NCBI GenBank assembly: GCA_947630535.1
Contig: CANRHZ010000002.1
Coordinates: forward strand, 1-64,000
Direction: 5' to 3'
Length of the DNA: 64,000 nt
Source: Candidatus Gastranaerophilales bacterium
Lineage (GTDB): Bacteria; Cyanobacteriota; Vampirovibrionia; Gastranaerophilales; Gastranaerophilaceae
The translations under genes and the position numbers were made by a program. Within the stretch, counting starts at the first letter, position 1. The number at the start of each line of letters is the position of its first letter. The notes under the pieces are model-generated. The model was not told the DNA's origin. It did no database searches and saw only the letters and a program-made list of their open reading frames with translations. Below, one piece after another: positions 33,465 to 42,927 of the stretch.

Positions 33465-34304
33465 TTATCCTTTAACCGCACCTTCATTTGTACCTTTTAT
33501 AAAATGTTTTTGAAGGAGCAGGAAAAATACTATTATGGGTATAATAGAGATAATTGAACCCGCTGCAATAAGTCTGTAATCAGCACTAAAGGCTCCCTGT
33601 AGTTCATTTATTCCAACGGGTAAGGTAAAAAGTTCCTGTTTTGTTAAAATTATGCTTGGCCATAAAAATTCTCCCCAGCTACCCACAAAAGTAAAAATGG
33701 CTAATACTGATAAAGAAGGTTTGATAAGGGGAAGAAGTATTTTATAAAAAAGTTCAAAAGAATTGCACCCATCTATAATTGCTGATTCTTCTATTTCTTT
33801 TGGTATGGTTAAAAAGGCCTGTCTTAAAAGGAAAATTCCAAACGCATTAACGCAAAAAGGCAAAATCATCCCCAAATATCCCATTGTATCAGACACAGAG
33901 TCAACCAAATTCATTTTTAAAACAATAATATAAACGGGAAGCATAATTGCTTGAAAGGGCACGGTTAAAGTTAAAAGAACCATAAAAAATATAAAATTTT
34001 TACCCCTGAATTCCATTCTTGCAAGCGGGTATGCAGCAAGGGCGGAAAAAACCAAATTTAAAATAACGGTAAAAAATGCGACAATAAAACTATTTATTGC
34101 ATATTTTATAATGGGAACAAGTTCTAAAACTCTTAAAAAATTAGCAAAAGTAGGGTATTTGGGAATTAAGACCGGCGGATATTGGAATATATTTTCACTT
34201 GCCCCCTTCATGGCAGTTGAAGTCAGCCATAAAAAAGGAAGCATGCAAAAAATGCAAAGAACTATAAGACCAAGATGTATAAAAAACCCTTTTATGTGTT
34301 TCAT
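33465..34304 (-). CDS. ABC transporter permease, carbohydrate CUT1 type (MalG/UgpE-like)
   Basis: This is one of two membrane channel subunits of a sugar importer. The 279-residue protein has six predicted helices and the ABC-contacting EAA loop EIEESAIIDGCNSFELFYKILLPLIKPSL. Its first helix and the conserved PFLWLTSTAMK region are MalG-like. It overlaps the upstream permease gene by 4 nt (ATGA), so the pair is made together. The cargo could be maltodextrin, glycerol 3-phosphate or another sugar. No binding protein or ATPase is encoded beside it. Confidence 0.9.
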   Translation of the reverse strand: MKHIKGFFIHLGLIVLCIFCMLPFLWLTSTAMKGASENIFQYPPVLIPKYPTFANFLRVLELVPIIKYAINSFIVAFFTVILNLVFSALAAYPLARMEFRGKNFIFFMVLLTLTVPFQAIMLPVYIIVLKMNLVDSVSDTMGYLGMILPFCVNAFGIFLLRQAFLTIPKEIEESAIIDGCNSFELFYKILLPLIKPSLSVLAIFTFVGSWGEFLWPSIILTKQELFTLPVGINELQGAFSADYRLIAAGSIISIIPIIVFFLLLQKHFIKGTNEGAVKG

Positions 34305-35170
34305 AGTCCGTATTTTTCCCTCTCAAAACAAAAAATATTAACTAAAGAAAACCCCATAACAAGAATTAAAAGTATAACACAAGCACTTGATGCCATCCCC
34401 AAATCAAGACTTTCAAACGCTTTTTCGTATATGTAATATACGATTGTTTTTGTTGAATTTAAGGGCCCGCCTTTTGTCATAACATAAATTTCAACAAAAA
34501 CCTTGAGGGCAGAAATTGAGCTAATCGTAGATACCAGCGCAATAGTGGGCATAATATGCGGAATGGTAACCGTCAGGTGTTTTTTGATTTCCCCCGCACC
34601 GTCAATTTCGGCTGCCTCTAACAATTCTTTGGGAACGGAAGTTAGGGAAGCAAGATATATCATCATATAGTATCCGATTCCTTTAAAAATGGTAACAATT
34701 GCAACGGATGCCATGGCAACTTTGGGGCTTGTAAGCCAAGGAACGGAATTTATATGAAAAAGTCCTAAAAAATAATTCAAAAGCCCTTGCGGCTGATATA
34801 GCCATTTAAAAGCAATTGCAACAACAACAATTGAAACAACCACGGGTATATAAATTATTAATTTATACAGGTTATCAAATTTTATTTTTTGGTCAATAAG
34901 AATTGCAACAATCAGCGGAAATATTACAAGAAAAGGAACGCAGAGAATTAAAAACCAAAATGTATTCAGTATGGATTTTATAAAAATTTCCGATTTTAAA
35001 ATTGTAAAATAATTTTCAAGCCCAACAAATATAGGGTTATAGAACTCTTTTGTATAGTCAAAAAAGCTCATAATTGCGGTTTGAAAAAAAGGTATGAAAA
35101 AAAATACCAAAAGTAAAACCATGGCGGGCAATAAAAATATATAAGGAGTCAGCTTAAAACTTTTGTTCAT
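34301..35170 (-). CDS. ABC transporter permease, carbohydrate CUT1 type (MalF/UgpA-like)
   Basis: This is the partner permease of the gene at 33465. The 289 residues include six helices, the N-terminal FLLPAMVLLLVFFFIPFFQTAIMSFFDYT typical of MalF/UgpA, and an EAA loop ELLEAAEIDGAGEIKKHLTVTIPHIMPT. It is the first gene of a two-gene unit divergent from the SpoIID gene. The solute-binding protein and ATPase must be elsewhere, as in organisms where one shared MsmX-type ATPase serves several importers. Confidence 0.9.
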   Translation of the reverse strand: MNKSFKLTPYIFLLPAMVLLLVFFFIPFFQTAIMSFFDYTKEFYNPIFVGLENYFTILKSEIFIKSILNTFWFLILCVPFLVIFPLIVAILIDQKIKFDNLYKLIIYIPVVVSIVVVAIAFKWLYQPQGLLNYFLGLFHINSVPWLTSPKVAMASVAIVTIFKGIGYYMMIYLASLTSVPKELLEAAEIDGAGEIKKHLTVTIPHIMPTIALVSTISSISALKVFVEIYVMTKGGPLNSTKTIVYYIYEKAFESLDLGMASSACVILLILVMGFSLVNIFCFEREKYGL

Positions 35171-35242
35171 AGCTCAATAATAAAATAATTTTCTTTAAGG
35201 GTAAAGCCTTTTTATTACTTTTTGTTGTAAAATTGTTATGTT

Positions 35243-37069
35243 ATGAAAAAGCTTTTTTGGAGTTTATTACTTTTATATTTATTTATATTTATTCCCATAG
35301 CAAAAGCGGAAGAAAAAACCACTATCAGGGTGGGCATTTCAAATAGCAGCTTTTCAGGGTATGAACACAATAATATGACTTTCATTTCCCCTTCTGAAAT
35401 GAACATTGTTAATATGGAGGAGGGAAATAATATCCCCGTTTCTCCTTTTGTTCCAATTCAAATAAAAATAAAAGACGGGAATTTTACCGTTCTTTCTTCC
35501 GATGAAAAAATAATTGATAATTCAAAAGGTCCGATAGTCTTAACGGGGACAGACAAGATAGGAATAAAGGAAATCTCAAGAAAAGCTGATAGCGCCTATT
35601 ATTCGGGGATGATTGAATTAAGGGGGGTAAAGCCTGATAAATATAACATAATAAATGTTTTAGATATGCAAAGTTATCTTAAAGGGGTTGTGCCAAATGA
35701 AATGCCGATTAGTTTCGGGCTTGAAGCCCTTAAAGCTCAGGCAGTAGCCGCAAGAAATTACGCAAATCGCCCTAATACATACTACACTAACTATGATGTA
35801 TGCGATTCAACCGCATGTCAGGTTTATTACGGCGAAAATAGCAGAACTCAAATATCGGATAAGGCGGTAGATGAAACTTTGGGAATTTATGCACTATATA
35901 ATAATCAAATAATTTTGGCACTTTATTCTTCAACTTCATCAGGCATAAGCGGAAATTATTTTGAAACATTCGGAAACTTTATCTCAGATATACCGTATTT
36001 AAGGTCGGTTTGCGATAATCCTGATTTAGAGGGTCTTAAAAGTGAAGATGATATAAAAAAATACTTTCAATCAAATCCGCCTTCTTTTGATATGAAATCT
36101 CCAAAATACAGATGGCAAAAATCCTTTAAAAGAGAAGAATTGGAAGATATTTTATCTAAAACTCTATATGAACAATCAAAATCGGGAAATGTTACTCCCC
36201 CATACAGTATAGGAAATAAAATTGAGGGTTTGAAGGAAATAAATGTTTTAAAAAGGGGGGCTTCATATAAAGTTTTAGAACTTGAAATAAAGTCTGAAAG
36301 TGGCGATTATACGGTAAAAAAAGAGCTTCCGATAAGAAGAATTTTTAAACAAAACGGCTCATACCTTCCATCCGCAAACTTTTTTGTTGAAGCCAAAAAA
36401 ACAAATAAAGAAAATAAAGAGGAAATAAAAAAAGATAAAAAAGAAGATAAAAAGGAAGCGATATTTCAAAGCGAAGAAAAAGAAGAAAAGGTAAAGCTTC
36501 TTCCCTCTATAGGAGGCTTAATTAAAAAACATAAAAATCTGCCCGATACTTTTGATTTCTACGGAGCCGGCTTCGGGCATGGGGTTGGTATGAGCCAATA
36601 TGGCGCAGGCTATCTTTCAAGCTACGGGGTTTCTTATGATGAAATATTGAAACACTATTATAAAGGAATAAATCTGGGTACAATCCCAAAAACGGTTCAG
36701 TATAATAATGTTGAGCTTGATTATGGGGTTGAGTTTTATTTTACCAAACAAAAAAATAAAACCCCGCAAGCGCTAAATCCTTCTAAAAGCCCTCTAAAAA
36801 ACGAATTAATGAAACTGTCGGATACAAACAAAAATAAAAAATGCACGCTTATAATTGAAAATAAAGACAAAATAGACGAGTTTGAATTTTTCATAAACGA
36901 TTACTACTTTAGAGTGACAACGGAAGCATTTAAAAAGAAGCTTCTTGAAACAGACATAACAAAATATTTAAACAACGGGAAAAATAAGGTTGTATTTAAG
37001 CCGCTTCAAGAAAAGAATAAACATAAAAAAGCCTTGTTTTATCTTATTATAGGGGAAGAAGATGAGTGA
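35243..37069 (+). CDS. SpoIID/LytB-domain secreted protein (amidase enhancer or lytic transglycosylase-like)
   Basis: This exported 608-residue protein (signal peptide MKKLFWSLLLLYLFIFIPIAKA) probably acts on peptidoglycan. Its SpoIID core begins YLKGVVPNEMPISFGLEALKAQAVAARNYA, with the catalytic-type Glu at residue 153 as in SpoIID. It continues through ALYSSTSSGISG and closes with GFGHGVGMSQYGAGYLSSYGVSYDEILKHYYKG. A Lys/Glu-rich linker (residues ~385-420) splits the core between these parts, and a C-terminal beta domain follows. TAAAAT ends 9 nt before the ATG and no ribosome site is seen. It overlaps murJ by 8 nt, which supports an envelope role. Confidence 0.85.
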   Translation: MKKLFWSLLLLYLFIFIPIAKAEEKTTIRVGISNSSFSGYEHNNMTFISPSEMNIVNMEEGNNIPVSPFVPIQIKIKDGNFTVLSSDEKIIDNSKGPIVLTGTDKIGIKEISRKADSAYYSGMIELRGVKPDKYNIINVLDMQSYLKGVVPNEMPISFGLEALKAQAVAARNYANRPNTYYTNYDVCDSTACQVYYGENSRTQISDKAVDETLGIYALYNNQIILALYSSTSSGISGNYFETFGNFISDIPYLRSVCDNPDLEGLKSEDDIKKYFQSNPPSFDMKSPKYRWQKSFKREELEDILSKTLYEQSKSGNVTPPYSIGNKIEGLKEINVLKRGASYKVLELEIKSESGDYTVKKELPIRRIFKQNGSYLPSANFFVEAKKTNKENKEEIKKDKKEDKKEAIFQSEEKEEKVKLLPSIGGLIKKHKNLPDTFDFYGAGFGHGVGMSQYGAGYLSSYGVSYDEILKHYYKGINLGTIPKTVQYNNVELDYGVEFYFTKQKNKTPQALNPSKSPLKNELMKLSDTNKNKKCTLIIENKDKIDEFEFFINDYYFRVTTEAFKKKLLETDITKYLNNGKNKVVFKPLQEKNKHKKALFYLIIGEEDE

Positions 37070-38663
37070 AAATACTATAAATAAGAGTGAAGAACAGGGA
37101 CTTTTTAAGGTTGCGGGTTTTATTGCAATAATTATTTTGCTTTCCAAAATTGCGGGTTTTTTAAGAGATGTGGTAATTGCAAACTATTACGGGGCAAGTA
37201 TTGTATCGGATGCTTATTTTTATGCATATCAAATTCCGGCGCTTGTTCTTGTTATATTGGGCGGGGTAGGAGGACCTTTTCACAGTGCTACGGTTGCGGT
37301 ATTTTCAAAGCTTATAAAGGATTTCAACAAAAAGCCCGAAGATTCGGTTAAAAAACTCTTTAATACTTTTGAAACATTTAGTGTGATTTTGTTTTCAATT
37401 TTGGGGCTTATATGCTTTTTTATTCCTGACGTACTTATGAGGCTTATTATAAGCGGGGAAAACTATGAATTGCTTGCGCTTTCTTCAAAACTTTTAAAAA
37501 TTATGTCCCCCGTTATATTGATTGGCGCAATTATTGGTCTTTATTACGGGATATTGGTTACATATAAAAGGTTTTTGTTGCCCAACATTTCCCCTTCAAT
37601 GCTATCTTTGGGGATTATTATTGTTCTTTTGATTTCAAAGGGCGATAAAACAGGCTTTTATCTTGCACTTGGTACGCTTTTCGGTGCACTTCTTCAATTT
37701 TTGCTTCAAATGCCCGTTGTAAGAAATCTGGGATATTCTTTTAAACCCTCTTTCGATTTTTTCAAAAATAAAAATTTTAATGAAATACTTGAACTTCTTT
37801 TTCCGGCTTTTTTAAGCTCCACTATAGGTCAATTGGGAATATACGTTGATATGTTCTTTTCTTCGTCCTTAAAAGAGGGTGCATGGACTGCGTTCGGGTA
37901 TGCAAACAGAATTTTTCAATTTCCCACAGGTATGCTTTTAACCGCAATACTTGTTCCCCTGTTTCCTTTATTTTCAAGGCTGGTTGCCCAAAGTGATACC
38001 GAAGGGGTCAGACACTATTACAAAAAAGGACTTGGTTCATTAATATACGCAGGTGCTTTTTTAATGACAATTATTTTTGTTGTCAGAACGGATGCCATCT
38101 CGCTTGCCCTTCAAAGAGGCGCATTTGACGGCGAAGCAACATTTGTTGTGTCTGAAATACTGTTTTTTATAACACTTTCAATTATTCCATACGTTATAAG
38201 AGATAGTGCCACAAGGCTTTTTTATTCATACGGCGATTCAAAAACTCCTTTTTTGATTGCAATGTGTTGCATTGTTTTAAAAGTTATATTAAATCTGCTT
38301 CTTGTAAAACCAATGGGAATAAACGGAATAGCTCTTTCAACCACTCTTGTTACTTTGTTTAATGCTCTGTCTCTTACCATTTTCTTAAGAAAAAAGATTT
38401 CTATAGGTTATAAATCGCTCATATCAAGCTTTATTAAAATAGCTTTTTCATGTTTGATTACATTTGTTGTCGGAATGTCAGTTTCAAAAATATATTCTAA
38501 CTTTATTGAATGGAACTTTATATCAGGGTTAATAAAGCTTATAGTTGTTTGTTTTAGTATGATTGTTACTTACTTTATTTCTTCAATTATTTTAAAAATT
38601 GAGTATATGCAGGAAGTTTTGATAAAAATAAAAAATAAATTCGGAAAAAAAGATGTACGATAA
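37062..38663 (+). CDS. murJ: Lipid II flippase MurJ
   Basis: MurJ moves lipid II across the inner membrane for peptidoglycan synthesis. The 533-residue MOP-superfamily protein has about 14 helices. It shows KIAGFLRDVVIANYYGASIVSDAYFYAYQIP at the N-terminus, a conserved RxG region (LQRGAFD), and PYVIRDSATRLFYSYGDSKTPF in the C-terminal half. It starts inside the 3' end of the SpoIID gene and overlaps the next gene by 11 nt, so three envelope and translation genes are tightly packed. Confidence 0.92.
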   Translation: MSENTINKSEEQGLFKVAGFIAIIILLSKIAGFLRDVVIANYYGASIVSDAYFYAYQIPALVLVILGGVGGPFHSATVAVFSKLIKDFNKKPEDSVKKLFNTFETFSVILFSILGLICFFIPDVLMRLIISGENYELLALSSKLLKIMSPVILIGAIIGLYYGILVTYKRFLLPNISPSMLSLGIIIVLLISKGDKTGFYLALGTLFGALLQFLLQMPVVRNLGYSFKPSFDFFKNKNFNEILELLFPAFLSSTIGQLGIYVDMFFSSSLKEGAWTAFGYANRIFQFPTGMLLTAILVPLFPLFSRLVAQSDTEGVRHYYKKGLGSLIYAGAFLMTIIFVVRTDAISLALQRGAFDGEATFVVSEILFFITLSIIPYVIRDSATRLFYSYGDSKTPFLIAMCCIVLKVILNLLLVKPMGINGIALSTTLVTLFNALSLTIFLRKKISIGYKSLISSFIKIAFSCLITFVVGMSVSKIYSNFIEWNFISGLIKLIVVCFSMIVTYFISSIILKIEYMQEVLIKIKNKFGKKDVR

Positions 38664-39201
38664 AAATGAAATTTTAGGATTTGAAACGGATACAGTTTGG
38701 GGGATGGGGTGTCATCCCCTAAATAAAAATTCGGTTGAAAAAATTTATCAAATAAAAGGAAGAAATGTAAAAAAGCCGCTTATATTGATGAGTTCTGATA
38801 TCAGGCATGTTGTGCCTTACATAAAAAAAATACCCGATTATGGCCACACTTTAATTAAAAAATATTTCCCCGGTGCTCTTACTTTGATTTTTGAAAAAGA
38901 GGACATTTGCCCTGATTTTGTCACATCAGGGTTTAATACCATAGGAGTCAGAATTCCAAACCACAAAGGATTTTATGGTATAGCAGAAAATTTTGAAGGA
39001 AAGGTTCTTGCAACGACATCTCTTAACTATTCAAATCAAAATCCCGTAGCCGATTATAATGAAGCAAAGCTTAAATTCGGCTCTATAATAAATGTTATAA
39101 AGCCTGAAATTGAAACTAATATTCAAGGGATAGCTTCAACCGTTGTATTATGCACAAAAGATAAACCCGTTATTTTAAGGCAAGGCAACATATTTATTTA
39201 A
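38653..39201 (+). CDS. L-threonylcarbamoyladenylate synthase, YrdC/TsaC type
   Basis: This enzyme makes threonylcarbamoyl-AMP for the t6A modification of ANN-decoding tRNAs. The 182-residue YrdC domain shows FETDTVWGMGCHP, KIYQIKGRNVKKPLILMSS, the FPGALTLIFE region, VTSGFNTIGVRIPNH, and LATTSLNYSNQNPVADY. It lacks the extra C-terminal Sua5 domain, so it is the TsaC type. Its 3' end overlaps the convergent isochorismatase-family gene by 8 nt. Confidence 0.88.
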   Translation: MYDKNEILGFETDTVWGMGCHPLNKNSVEKIYQIKGRNVKKPLILMSSDIRHVVPYIKKIPDYGHTLIKKYFPGALTLIFEKEDICPDFVTSGFNTIGVRIPNHKGFYGIAENFEGKVLATTSLNYSNQNPVADYNEAKLKFGSIINVIKPEIETNIQGIASTVVLCTKDKPVILRQGNIFI

Positions 39202-39739
39202 TAAGGGCTTGAACCTCTTTAAATTTCGGATTTTTTGAATTTTTAAGCCACATAAAAAGTGCCATTTCAATCGTTATTATATTAACCCCTCTGTTTTTTA
39301 AATTTTGCACTGCAATCTCTTTTTGGTATTCATCTCTTGAAAAAATGCAATCGTCTAAAACATAAACCTCGTATCCGTTTTCCTGAAGGCTTAATGCGGT
39401 TTGATATACGCAAATATGTGCTTCAATTCCCGCTAAAACTATTTGTTTTTTTTCCGATTTTAATATTTTATCAAATATGCTTTTTTCATCAGTTGTTGAA
39501 AAAGAGGTCTTTTCATAACGACAAAGGGTTTTGTTTAAAATATTTGTAATGTTTGGTATGGTTTCCCCTAACCCCCTTGGATACTGTTCTGTAATAAGGG
39601 TTTCAACATTTAATATTTTAGCTGCCTTTGTTATTTTTTCAAAATTTTTTATGGCATTAACTTTTTTTACACTAAGCATGTTAAGGAGCTTTTCTTGCGC
39701 ATCAATTATGACAAGCATTGAACTGTTTGTATCAAGCAT
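39194..39739 (-). CDS. Isochorismatase-family cysteine hydrolase
   Basis: This 181-residue cytosolic hydrolase belongs to the group that includes nicotinamidase. The catalytic triad is recognisable as Asp in MLVIIDAQEKLLNML, a Lys in the CRYEKTSFS region, and Cys in VLAGIEAHICVYQTAL. YEVYVLDDCIFSRDEYQKEIAVQNLKNRGV is the standard C-terminal half. It resembles the YcaC/hydrolase branch more than PncA, because the metal-binding His residues are not evident. The substrate is not determined. It is a single gene on the minus strand. Confidence 0.83.
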   Translation of the reverse strand: MLDTNSSMLVIIDAQEKLLNMLSVKKVNAIKNFEKITKAAKILNVETLITEQYPRGLGETIPNITNILNKTLCRYEKTSFSTTDEKSIFDKILKSEKKQIVLAGIEAHICVYQTALSLQENGYEVYVLDDCIFSRDEYQKEIAVQNLKNRGVNIITIEMALFMWLKNSKNPKFKEVQALIK

Positions 39740-39785
39740 TTTTTAAGCTCCCTCCAATTAATAATTTTCTTTTATTTTAATTATA

Positions 39786-39801
39786 TGATAAAATCATGCC
39801 T
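39786..39801 (+). promoter_or_regulatory. Extended -10 placing a leaderless start at 39802
   Basis: TG-A-TAAAAT (39786-39794) ends 7 nt before ATG 39802. The upstream ATG 39796 would lie before the expected transcript start. Confidence 0.5.
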
Positions 39802-40413
39802 ATGAAAAAGTTATTGATTATATTTGTGATTTTTTTGTCTTTAACGGGGGCTTCATACGCTCATAATGTTCTTGTTCAAAGTTTAAGCGATTTTTCTAAG
39901 GATGATAGCAATAAAGATTTTAGCGCAAAGGTTATTGAAGATGTTGAATTTGATTCGGGTCTTAAATTTGAAGCAAACTCCACAATAAACGGTAAAATTT
40001 TAAAGGTTGTGGACGCTAAAAGAGGAAAAAGGGATGCTTATATTGTAATTACACCCGTATCTAACACAAAAGTTGACGGGAATATTTCCCTGATAGAAGA
40101 TTCTAACCTTGAAGCAAAAGTTGTCGGATATTCAAAAAAAGATTGGAAACAAATGGGACTTGATGCCGGTCTTGCTGTCGGCGGTCAGTTTGTTAAGGGG
40201 TTAGGGCAAATGTTTTATTTTTCTAAAGGTTTAATTAAACCTGATGAAGGAAGAAACAGGGTTCAGACCGCTTTTCATAATGTTTATGAAAGCACCCCTT
40301 TTGTTTATGCGGAAAAAGGCAAAGACGTTGATATAAACCAAGGCGATTTACTTGTTTTAAAATTCTATCATACTGATGTACCAAAATGGCGTCCTATAAA
40401 AAGGCAAAAATAA
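39802..40413 (+). CDS. Secreted protein of unknown function, 203 aa
   Basis: I do not recognise a family. A clear signal peptide (MKKLLIIFVIFLSLTGASYA) precedes a mature protein with beta-rich features: DFSAKVIEDVEFDSGLKFEANSTINGKILKVVDAKRGKRDAYIVITPV, then a Gly-rich loop (LAVGGQFVKGLGQMF) and a C-terminal GDLLVLKFYHTDVPKWRP. The pattern of a surface-exposed Ser/Asn/Gly stretch between strands suggests an envelope protein. Promoter position favours ATG 39802 over 39796. It is a single gene with no clear partner. Confidence 0.6.
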   Translation: MKKLLIIFVIFLSLTGASYAHNVLVQSLSDFSKDDSNKDFSAKVIEDVEFDSGLKFEANSTINGKILKVVDAKRGKRDAYIVITPVSNTKVDGNISLIEDSNLEAKVVGYSKKDWKQMGLDAGLAVGGQFVKGLGQMFYFSKGLIKPDEGRNRVQTAFHNVYESTPFVYAEKGKDVDINQGDLLVLKFYHTDVPKWRPIKRQK

Positions 40414-40467
40414 ACCTTAAAATGTTTTTATTATTATAAGGTGGTACCAGTTTAAAAGCGATTTCAG

Positions 40468-42870
40468 ATGAAAATAGAAAAAATTAATCAGGTTTATCGG
40501 CAAAATGTTCCCAATCGGTCTAAAACCGAAGATGCAAGAGTGTATAGTTCTGATAAAAATAATTTTGAACTATCTAAAGTGTATTATAAACCTCTTGCAT
40601 TTGGTAAAAAGTTAGAAGAACATAATAGCTGGGGTGCAAGAATTAACCCGAAAACAAATGAGTTGAGTTTTAAAATATTTACATTTCCTGATGCCAAGGA
40701 AGTTTATGCTCTTATATATAAAGAAGATGAAAAAGACATAAAAGAAAAAATCAAGCTTGAAAACAAAGGCGACGGGGTATTTGAATCTGACAGTATTCCT
40801 AAAGACAAAGTAAAAGAAGGAGATAAGTATTTATTTGAAATACATAAAAATAATGATGAAATAGAAATTGTAAAGGACCCCTACACTTTTAAGCAAGAGA
40901 AAATTAACGGCGCTTCAAGTGTATATAATCAATCAAGCTACAAGTGGCAAAGTGACAATACTTGGAAAAATAATCCGAACAGAATAACAAGAAAATCAGA
41001 CGGAAAAGACGGAAACCGCTCCTTAAGGGAAGCAAGGATTTTTGCTCTAAATCCTGATACATTTACCGATAAAAGAAGTTATGAAGGTGTTATACCAAAA
41101 CTAAAAGAGATAAAAGCAAACGGCTTTAACACAGTTGAAATCATGCACGTTGAAAACACTTACAGTTTCAACTGGGGATATGACGGTGTGGATAAAATGG
41201 CGCCAAGTAATTATCTTGGCGGGCCCGATAAGCTGAAAGAACTTGTTGATGAAGCCCACAAAGAGGGACTTAACGTGGTTTTTGATATTATACCCAATCA
41301 CCTTGGTCCTGACGGTGCACAACTCGGAAGAACGGGCCCTTATATAAAAGGCCCTAATGATTTTGGGGAAGCATTCAATTTTGAAGGAGAAAATTCCGAA
41401 TTTGTTCGTGATTATATTATAAATTCGGCAATGAACTGGGTTGAAAATTATCATGTAGACGGGCTCAGACTTGATATGACAAAGTATATGCAGTCTGATA
41501 ATACCCTAAAACAGCTGGCAAGTGAAATAAATTATCATTATCCCGATTGCTTCCTTATTGCAGAAGATGGCAGGGGCGGAGTCAGTGTGGATGATGTTGG
41601 CAACTACTGGCAAAATGAAGATGAAGTCCATGATAAAAGGGTGACAAATAAACTAAAACCCGAAGAATACGGCGAAGGGGAAGATGAAGAAACTCACACT
41701 AAAAAAATTGAAGAAATAATAAAGGATAAAGGCAATCTATCAAGGCTTGGCATGGATTCAGAGTGGGACTTTAACTTTTACCATCAGCTCGATTCTTCTT
41801 TGTATACAATCAACACATCCAACTTGATTAAAGGCGCAATTAATGCCCAAGATAGCGTAAAATATTTGGCAAGTCATGATGAAATAGGAAACTATGAAGG
41901 AACAAGAAAGCTTGCAAAACTTATGGTTCCGAAGCTCATGCTTAATGAAAATGTAGTTTTGGGCGATGAAGATTATAAAAGAGCATCTGAATATGCAAAG
42001 ACGAAAAACAAAAGCATTGAAGAAGCTACAAATATAATAAGATGCCAAAAAGCTCAGTTTGTGGCAGAAGAACTCGCAATAAAATTTCAAAAAGGCGAAC
42101 TTGATAAGTATGAATTAAAACCCTCAATGACACATGAAGAAAGCCGCAAACTAAGAGAATGTTTTAAAGGCGAAGTATTAAGGCCTCTTGACATAAATCC
42201 GGATGTAAGAATGTCATTCAGTAAAATAAAAACGGCATTCTACAGGTCATATAACCAAATTAAAATGGCATCAGCTCTTGTATATTCAATCCCGGGGCCT
42301 AAAATGGTATTTCAGGGGGACGAAAATGCCGACCTTACTCCGTTTAGGTTCTTTAGAAGGTTTGAATCCGTTCCCTATGAAGGATATTTATATATGGAAA
42401 AAGGGTATGAGCCTGCTGAACCTGCACTTGCAGCTTCTACCATAGGAAAAATTAAATACTCTCCTGACGGTAAAAAAAGAATGGACGGCTTTAATTTACT
42501 TATGAAGGATTTGGCCAAATTGAATGAAGAAAACCCGGCATTAAGGCTTGGGCACATAAACAAGGACTTTGTTGTAGACCATTCAATGTCAAACCTTGTT
42601 GCATTTGATATTAAGGATAAAAATTCGGATAACGAAATATTTACCGTAAGTAATTTAGGTGTTGCAAATTACAGAGAAGATAAAGATAACGAATATTATA
42701 TAACATTCCCGGAAGGTGAGTGGATTGAGGTATTAAACACTGACGATATCAAGTATCAGGGAACTTCAAGACACGCAAATAAAGATGAAATAATTCAGGG
42801 GGACGGTCACTCAATTAAACCTATTAACATAGGCGGATATTCAACAATATACTTTAAAAAAGTAGGATAA
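40468..42870 (+). CDS. GH13 alpha-glucan enzyme (branching enzyme / TreZ-like)
   Basis: This 800-residue enzyme works on alpha-glucans in the cytoplasm. An N-terminal CBM48-like beta domain (GARINPKTNELSFKIFTFPDAKEVYALIY) precedes the GH13 barrel. Catalytic motifs are IPNHLGPDG, the nucleophile Asp in DGLRLDMTKY, the acid/base Glu in FLIAEDGRG, and the stabilising HD in LASHDE. NWGYDGVDKMAPSNYLGGPDKLKELV and NHLGPDGAQL resemble malto-oligosyltrehalose hydrolase as much as GlgB. A charged helical insert of about 100 residues follows ASHDE. The first ~50 residues are a non-catalytic leader. No treY is nearby, so branching activity is my first guess. Confidence 0.8.
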   Translation: MKIEKINQVYRQNVPNRSKTEDARVYSSDKNNFELSKVYYKPLAFGKKLEEHNSWGARINPKTNELSFKIFTFPDAKEVYALIYKEDEKDIKEKIKLENKGDGVFESDSIPKDKVKEGDKYLFEIHKNNDEIEIVKDPYTFKQEKINGASSVYNQSSYKWQSDNTWKNNPNRITRKSDGKDGNRSLREARIFALNPDTFTDKRSYEGVIPKLKEIKANGFNTVEIMHVENTYSFNWGYDGVDKMAPSNYLGGPDKLKELVDEAHKEGLNVVFDIIPNHLGPDGAQLGRTGPYIKGPNDFGEAFNFEGENSEFVRDYIINSAMNWVENYHVDGLRLDMTKYMQSDNTLKQLASEINYHYPDCFLIAEDGRGGVSVDDVGNYWQNEDEVHDKRVTNKLKPEEYGEGEDEETHTKKIEEIIKDKGNLSRLGMDSEWDFNFYHQLDSSLYTINTSNLIKGAINAQDSVKYLASHDEIGNYEGTRKLAKLMVPKLMLNENVVLGDEDYKRASEYAKTKNKSIEEATNIIRCQKAQFVAEELAIKFQKGELDKYELKPSMTHEESRKLRECFKGEVLRPLDINPDVRMSFSKIKTAFYRSYNQIKMASALVYSIPGPKMVFQGDENADLTPFRFFRRFESVPYEGYLYMEKGYEPAEPALAASTIGKIKYSPDGKKRMDGFNLLMKDLAKLNEENPALRLGHINKDFVVDHSMSNLVAFDIKDKNSDNEIFTVSNLGVANYREDKDNEYYITFPEGEWIEVLNTDDIKYQGTSRHANKDEIIQGDGHSIKPINIGGYSTIYFKKVG

Positions 42871-42872
42871 AA

Positions 42873-42910
42873 AAACCCCTTGTAATGAAAATTACAAGGG
42901 TTGATTGTTT
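42873..42910. terminator. Bidirectional terminator between convergent genes
   Basis: The 12-bp stem AACCCCTTGTAAT/ATTACAAGGGTT has a GAAA loop and suitable flanks on both strands. Confidence 0.85.
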
Positions 42911-42927
42911 GTTAAATATTACAGTCT

